From contig CAYXAA010000001.1 in NCBI GenBank assembly GCA_964462985.1, forward strand, positions 186,001 through 250,000: DNA of 64,000 nucleotides, given 5' to 3'. The position numbers and the translations under genes are program-made. Below are positions 61,450-64,000 of the stretch, in pieces; the stretch's first letter is position 1, and every line of letters begins with the position of its first letter. This stretch comes from CAYXAA01 sp964462985 (GTDB lineage: Bacteria; Pseudomonadota; Alphaproteobacteria; Rhizobiales; Stappiaceae). The notes below the pieces were generated by a model that saw only the letters and a list, made by a program, of their open reading frames with translations, was not told the DNA's origin and searched no databases.

Positions 61450-64000
61450 TCAATCGTCGCTCATTGCGATCAGGCTGGCGTTGCCGCCGGCCGCAGCGGT
61501 GTTGATCGAAACCACCTGCTCGAGCGCGAAGCGCGGCAGGTAGGCCGGCCCACCGGCCTTCGGACCGGTGCCCGACAGACCCGAGCCCCCGAAGGGCTGA
61601 GTGCCAACCACCGCGCCAATCATGTTGCGGTTGACGTAGACGTTGCCGACCGACAGCCGGTCGACGACCTGACGCACCGTGGCGTCGATCCGGCTGTGGA
61701 CGCCGAGGGTAAGGCCGTAGCCGCTGGAGGCGATGGCGTCGAGCATCTTCGGCAGATCCCGAGCCTTATAGCGCACCACGTGCAGGATCGGACCAAACGC
61801 TTCGCGGGTCAGCGCCTCCGGCCTGTCGAGCGCGATAATATGGGGTGCCACCCAGGTACCGCTGCTGAACCGGCCACCGGGCGCCTCGCCGGCATAGACA
61901 AGGCGTTGTGTCGCCTTCATCTCGGCAATGTGCTCCAGCAGCCTGTCGCGCGCCTCGGCATCGATCACCGGCCCGATGTCGGTGGCCGGATCGGACGGAT
62001 CTCCAAGGGAAAGCTCCTTCGCGGCCCCTGCGATCAGATCGGTCAGCTTGTCGGCAACGTCCTCCTGCACCATCAGAAGGCGCAGCGCCGAGCAGCGCTG
62101 GCCGGCCGAACGGAACGCGGAGGTGACGACGTCGTCGGCGACCTGTTCGGGCAGCGCCGTCGCGTCAACCAACATGGCGTTGATGCCGCCGGTCTCAGCG
62201 ATCAGCGGCACGATCGGCCCGCGTTTTTCGGCAAGGGTACGATTGATGGCCCAGGCGGTCTCGGTCGAACCGGTGAAGACCACGCCGGCCACACGAGGCT
62301 CCTTGACCAAGGCGGCACCCAGCATGCCGTCGCCGGGGGCGAACAGCAGCACGTCCTCCGGTACGCCAGCCTCATGCATCAACTTGACCGCTTCAAAGGC
62401 AACCAGCGGCGTCTGCTCCGCCGGCTTGGCGATCACGGCGTTGCCGGCAACCAGTGCCGCGGCGACCTGGCCGGTGAAGATCGCCAGCGGGAAGTTCCAA
62501 GGCGAGATCGCGACGAAGGTACCGCGGCCGCGATGGCGGTAGCGGTTCTCCTCGCCGGTCGGCCCGGGCATCAGCCGGCCGTCGCCGAACAGGGCGCGCG
62601 CCTCGACGGCATAGTAGCGACAAAAGTCGACCGCCTCACGAATCTCGGCGATGCCGTCGGCGAGCGTCTTGCCGCTTTCCAGGCTGAGCAACGCCATCAG
62701 CCGGTCTCGGTTTTTTTCCATGAGGTTGGCGGCGCGCTCGAGAGCCGCCGCACGCTCGTCGACCGGAGTGCGGGACCAACGCGCAAAACCTGCGCCCGCC
62801 ACATCGAAGGCCTTCGCGACCGCAGCCGTGGGAAGGTCCCGCACCGTGCCGGCCGCGGTTCGGCCATCGGCCGGCGCCAGCACCGGCCGCGCGGCAGCGT
62901 CGGCCGCAACGCCCGGCACCAGCGGCACCGCATCGACGCTGCGGCCGGCGGCGGCCATGCCCTCGGTCAGCGCCAGCCGGTCCGGAGCGTGTCCGAACTC
63001 CAGGCCGGCCGAATTGCGACGGCTGTGGCCGTAGAGGTCGCCGGGCAGCGGGATGTGGCTGTTGAGCGCCCGCTCCCCACCGGCAAGCGCCTCGTGGGGC
63101 CGTGCCAGCAGCTTGCCGATGGGGACCGACGCATCGCCAACCGCGGAGACGAAGGAAGAGTTGGCGCCGTTCTCCAGCAGCCGACGTACCAGGTAGGCGA
63201 GCAGGTCGCGGTGGCCTCCGACGGGCGCATAAATCCGGCATGGATGGCGGTCGCGCTCGGTCACCGCCTTGAAGAGACTCTCCCCCATGCCGTGAAGGCG
63301 CTGGAACTCGAATCCGCCCGAGCCGTTCGCCAGCGCGAGGATCTGCGCCACTGTCAGCGCGTTGTGGGTCGCAAACTGCGGGTAGATGCGCCCGCGCGCC
63401 GCCATCAGCTTACGGGCGCAGGCAAGATAAGACAGATCTGTCGCCGGCTTTCGGGTGAAAACGGGATAGTCGATCAGCCCCCGCTCCTGGGCACGCTTGA
63501 TCTCGGTGTCCCAATAGGCGCCCTTGACGAGACGGACCATAAACCTTCGGTCGAGCGTCTCGGCCAGAGCAATGATCCAGTCGACCACAGCGGCGGCGCG
63601 TTTCTGATAGGCCTGAACCGCCAGCCCAAAGCCGTCCCATCCGCCGAGCACCGGGTCGGCAGCGACCGCGGCGAAGACGTCGAGGGACAACTCCAGCCTG
63701 TCGGCCTCCTCGGCGTCGATGGTGAAATTGAGGTCGTAGTTCTTGGCTCTGATGGCCAGGTCCGTGACCCGCGGCACCAGTTCGTCGCGCACCCGAGCCC
63801 CCTTGACCGCCTCGTAGCGCGGATGAAGCGCCGACAGCTTCACCGAGATCCCGGGCCGATCCGGCAATGGATTCTGTCCTGCCGCCTTACCGATCGCCTC
63901 GATCGCGTCGGCATAGGACCTGAAATAGCGCGCGGCGTCCTCGGCACTGCGCGCTCCCTCGCCCAGCATGTCGTAGGAATAACGGTAGCCCTTTGCCTCC
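61450..64000 (-). CDS. putA: Bifunctional proline dehydrogenase / P5C dehydrogenase PutA (N-terminus outside window)
   Basis: Oxidises proline to glutamate in two steps. The frame is open to the window edge, so about 850 C-terminal residues are seen and the N-terminal part lies outside. The rest of the FAD-dependent PRODH barrel comes first (AVQAYQKRAAAVVDW, RLVKGAYWDTEIKRAQ, PQFATHNALT, FEFQRLHGMGE, YAPVGGHRDLLAYLVRRLLENGANSSF). The aldehyde dehydrogenase domain follows, with ISPWNFPLAIF, the Glu of AETGGINAM, the catalytic Cys of SAGQRCSALR and FGPILHVVRY. The protein ends soon after the ALDH domain, without the extra C-terminal ALDH-like domain of long PutA proteins. Confidence 0.96.
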   Translation of the reverse strand, partial: EAKGYRYSYDMLGEGARSAEDAARYFRSYADAIEAIGKAAGQNPLPDRPGISVKLSALHPRYEAVKGARVRDELVPRVTDLAIRAKNYDLNFTIDAEEADRLELSLDVFAAVAADPVLGGWDGFGLAVQAYQKRAAAVVDWIIALAETLDRRFMVRLVKGAYWDTEIKRAQERGLIDYPVFTRKPATDLSYLACARKLMAARGRIYPQFATHNALTVAQILALANGSGGFEFQRLHGMGESLFKAVTERDRHPCRIYAPVGGHRDLLAYLVRRLLENGANSSFVSAVGDASVPIGKLLARPHEALAGGERALNSHIPLPGDLYGHSRRNSAGLEFGHAPDRLALTEGMAAAGRSVDAVPLVPGVAADAAARPVLAPADGRTAAGTVRDLPTAAVAKAFDVAGAGFARWSRTPVDERAAALERAANLMEKNRDRLMALLSLESGKTLADGIAEIREAVDFCRYYAVEARALFGDGRLMPGPTGEENRYRHRGRGTFVAISPWNFPLAIFTGQVAAALVAGNAVIAKPAEQTPLVAFEAVKLMHEAGVPEDVLLFAPGDGMLGAALVKEPRVAGVVFTGSTETAWAINRTLAEKRGPIVPLIAETGGINAMLVDATALPEQVADDVVTSAFRSAGQRCSALRLLMVQEDVADKLTDLIAGAAKELSLGDPSDPATDIGPVIDAEARDRLLEHIAEMKATQRLVYAGEAPGGRFSSGTWVAPHIIALDRPEALTREAFGPILHVVRYKARDLPKMLDAIASSGYGLTLGVHSRIDATVRQVVDRLSVGNVYVNRNMIGAVVGTQPFGGSGLSGTGPKAGGPAYLPRFALEQVVSINTAAAGGNASLIAMSDD

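Overview
The window is about 64 kb of GC-rich, densely packed chromosomal DNA with no insertion sequence, prophage, CRISPR array, tRNA or rRNA that I could see. Gene content and order point to an alphaproteobacterium of the Hyphomicrobiales (Rhizobiales) type. The evidence is a dapD/dapE/argB/engB/HAD-nucleotidase neighbourhood, a complete tad/cpa pilus locus with CtrA-like boxes, a Caulobacter XylB-like sugar dehydrogenase, a large PutA, and a SorC-controlled nucleoside operon. I cannot name the genus.

Layout. (1) 1-16.4 kb: housekeeping genes. These are the end of yidC, a hexapeptide acetyltransferase, a minus-strand run of lysine/DAP genes (dapE, DUF805, dapD), an EamA permease, a HAD nucleotidase overlapping argB, engB, then GNAT-truA and def-fmt, followed by rmuC, a 2-hydroxyacid dehydrogenase and an NlpC/P60 hydrolase. 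(2) 16.4-18.4 kb: a small MarR regulator and an M17 aminopeptidase. (3) 18.5-30.7 kb: a complete tight-adherence pilus locus. tadD is on the plus strand; cpaB-cpaC-cpaD-cpaE-tadA-tadB-tadC form a minus-strand operon; then come cpaA, a 59-aa Flp pilin, and a plus-strand group of a secretin-N-domain protein, TadE and a second pseudopilin. (4) 30.9-35.3 kb: a MaoC-phosphotransacetylase fusion overlapping ackA, an orphan PhnD-like binding protein and a HAD phosphatase. (5) 35.3-39.9 kb: sugar genes (deacetylase-fold hydrolase, galM, retropepsin-like protease, ribokinase, XylB-like SDR). (6) 40.0-54.1 kb: a nucleoside uptake and catabolism operon. Its order of transcription is SorC regulator, two BMP receptors, ABC ATPase, two permeases, cdd, purine nucleoside phosphorylase, deoC, deoA, deoB, a PhyH-type dioxygenase, add and upp. 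(7) 54.7-56.8 kb: two tandem DUF1194 von Willebrand-type proteins. (8) 57-64 kb: mgsA-glk, hrpB, an ABM-domain protein and a truncated putA.

How the genes work together. Region 6 reads as one pathway. Nucleosides enter through the BMP/ABC importer, are deaminated (Cdd, Add) and phosphorolysed (purine nucleoside phosphorylase, DeoA). The sugar phosphate is isomerised and split (DeoB, DeoC), and uracil is salvaged (Upp). The unexpected member is the Fe(II)/2-oxoglutarate dioxygenase-like gene, which shares a 4-bp overlap with deoB and lies 7 bp from add. I consider it the best candidate for undescribed biology here. Region 3 is a standard tad locus with one perfect TTAA-N7-TTAA box in front of cpaB and a 7/8 match in front of tadD, suggesting cell-cycle control of piliation.
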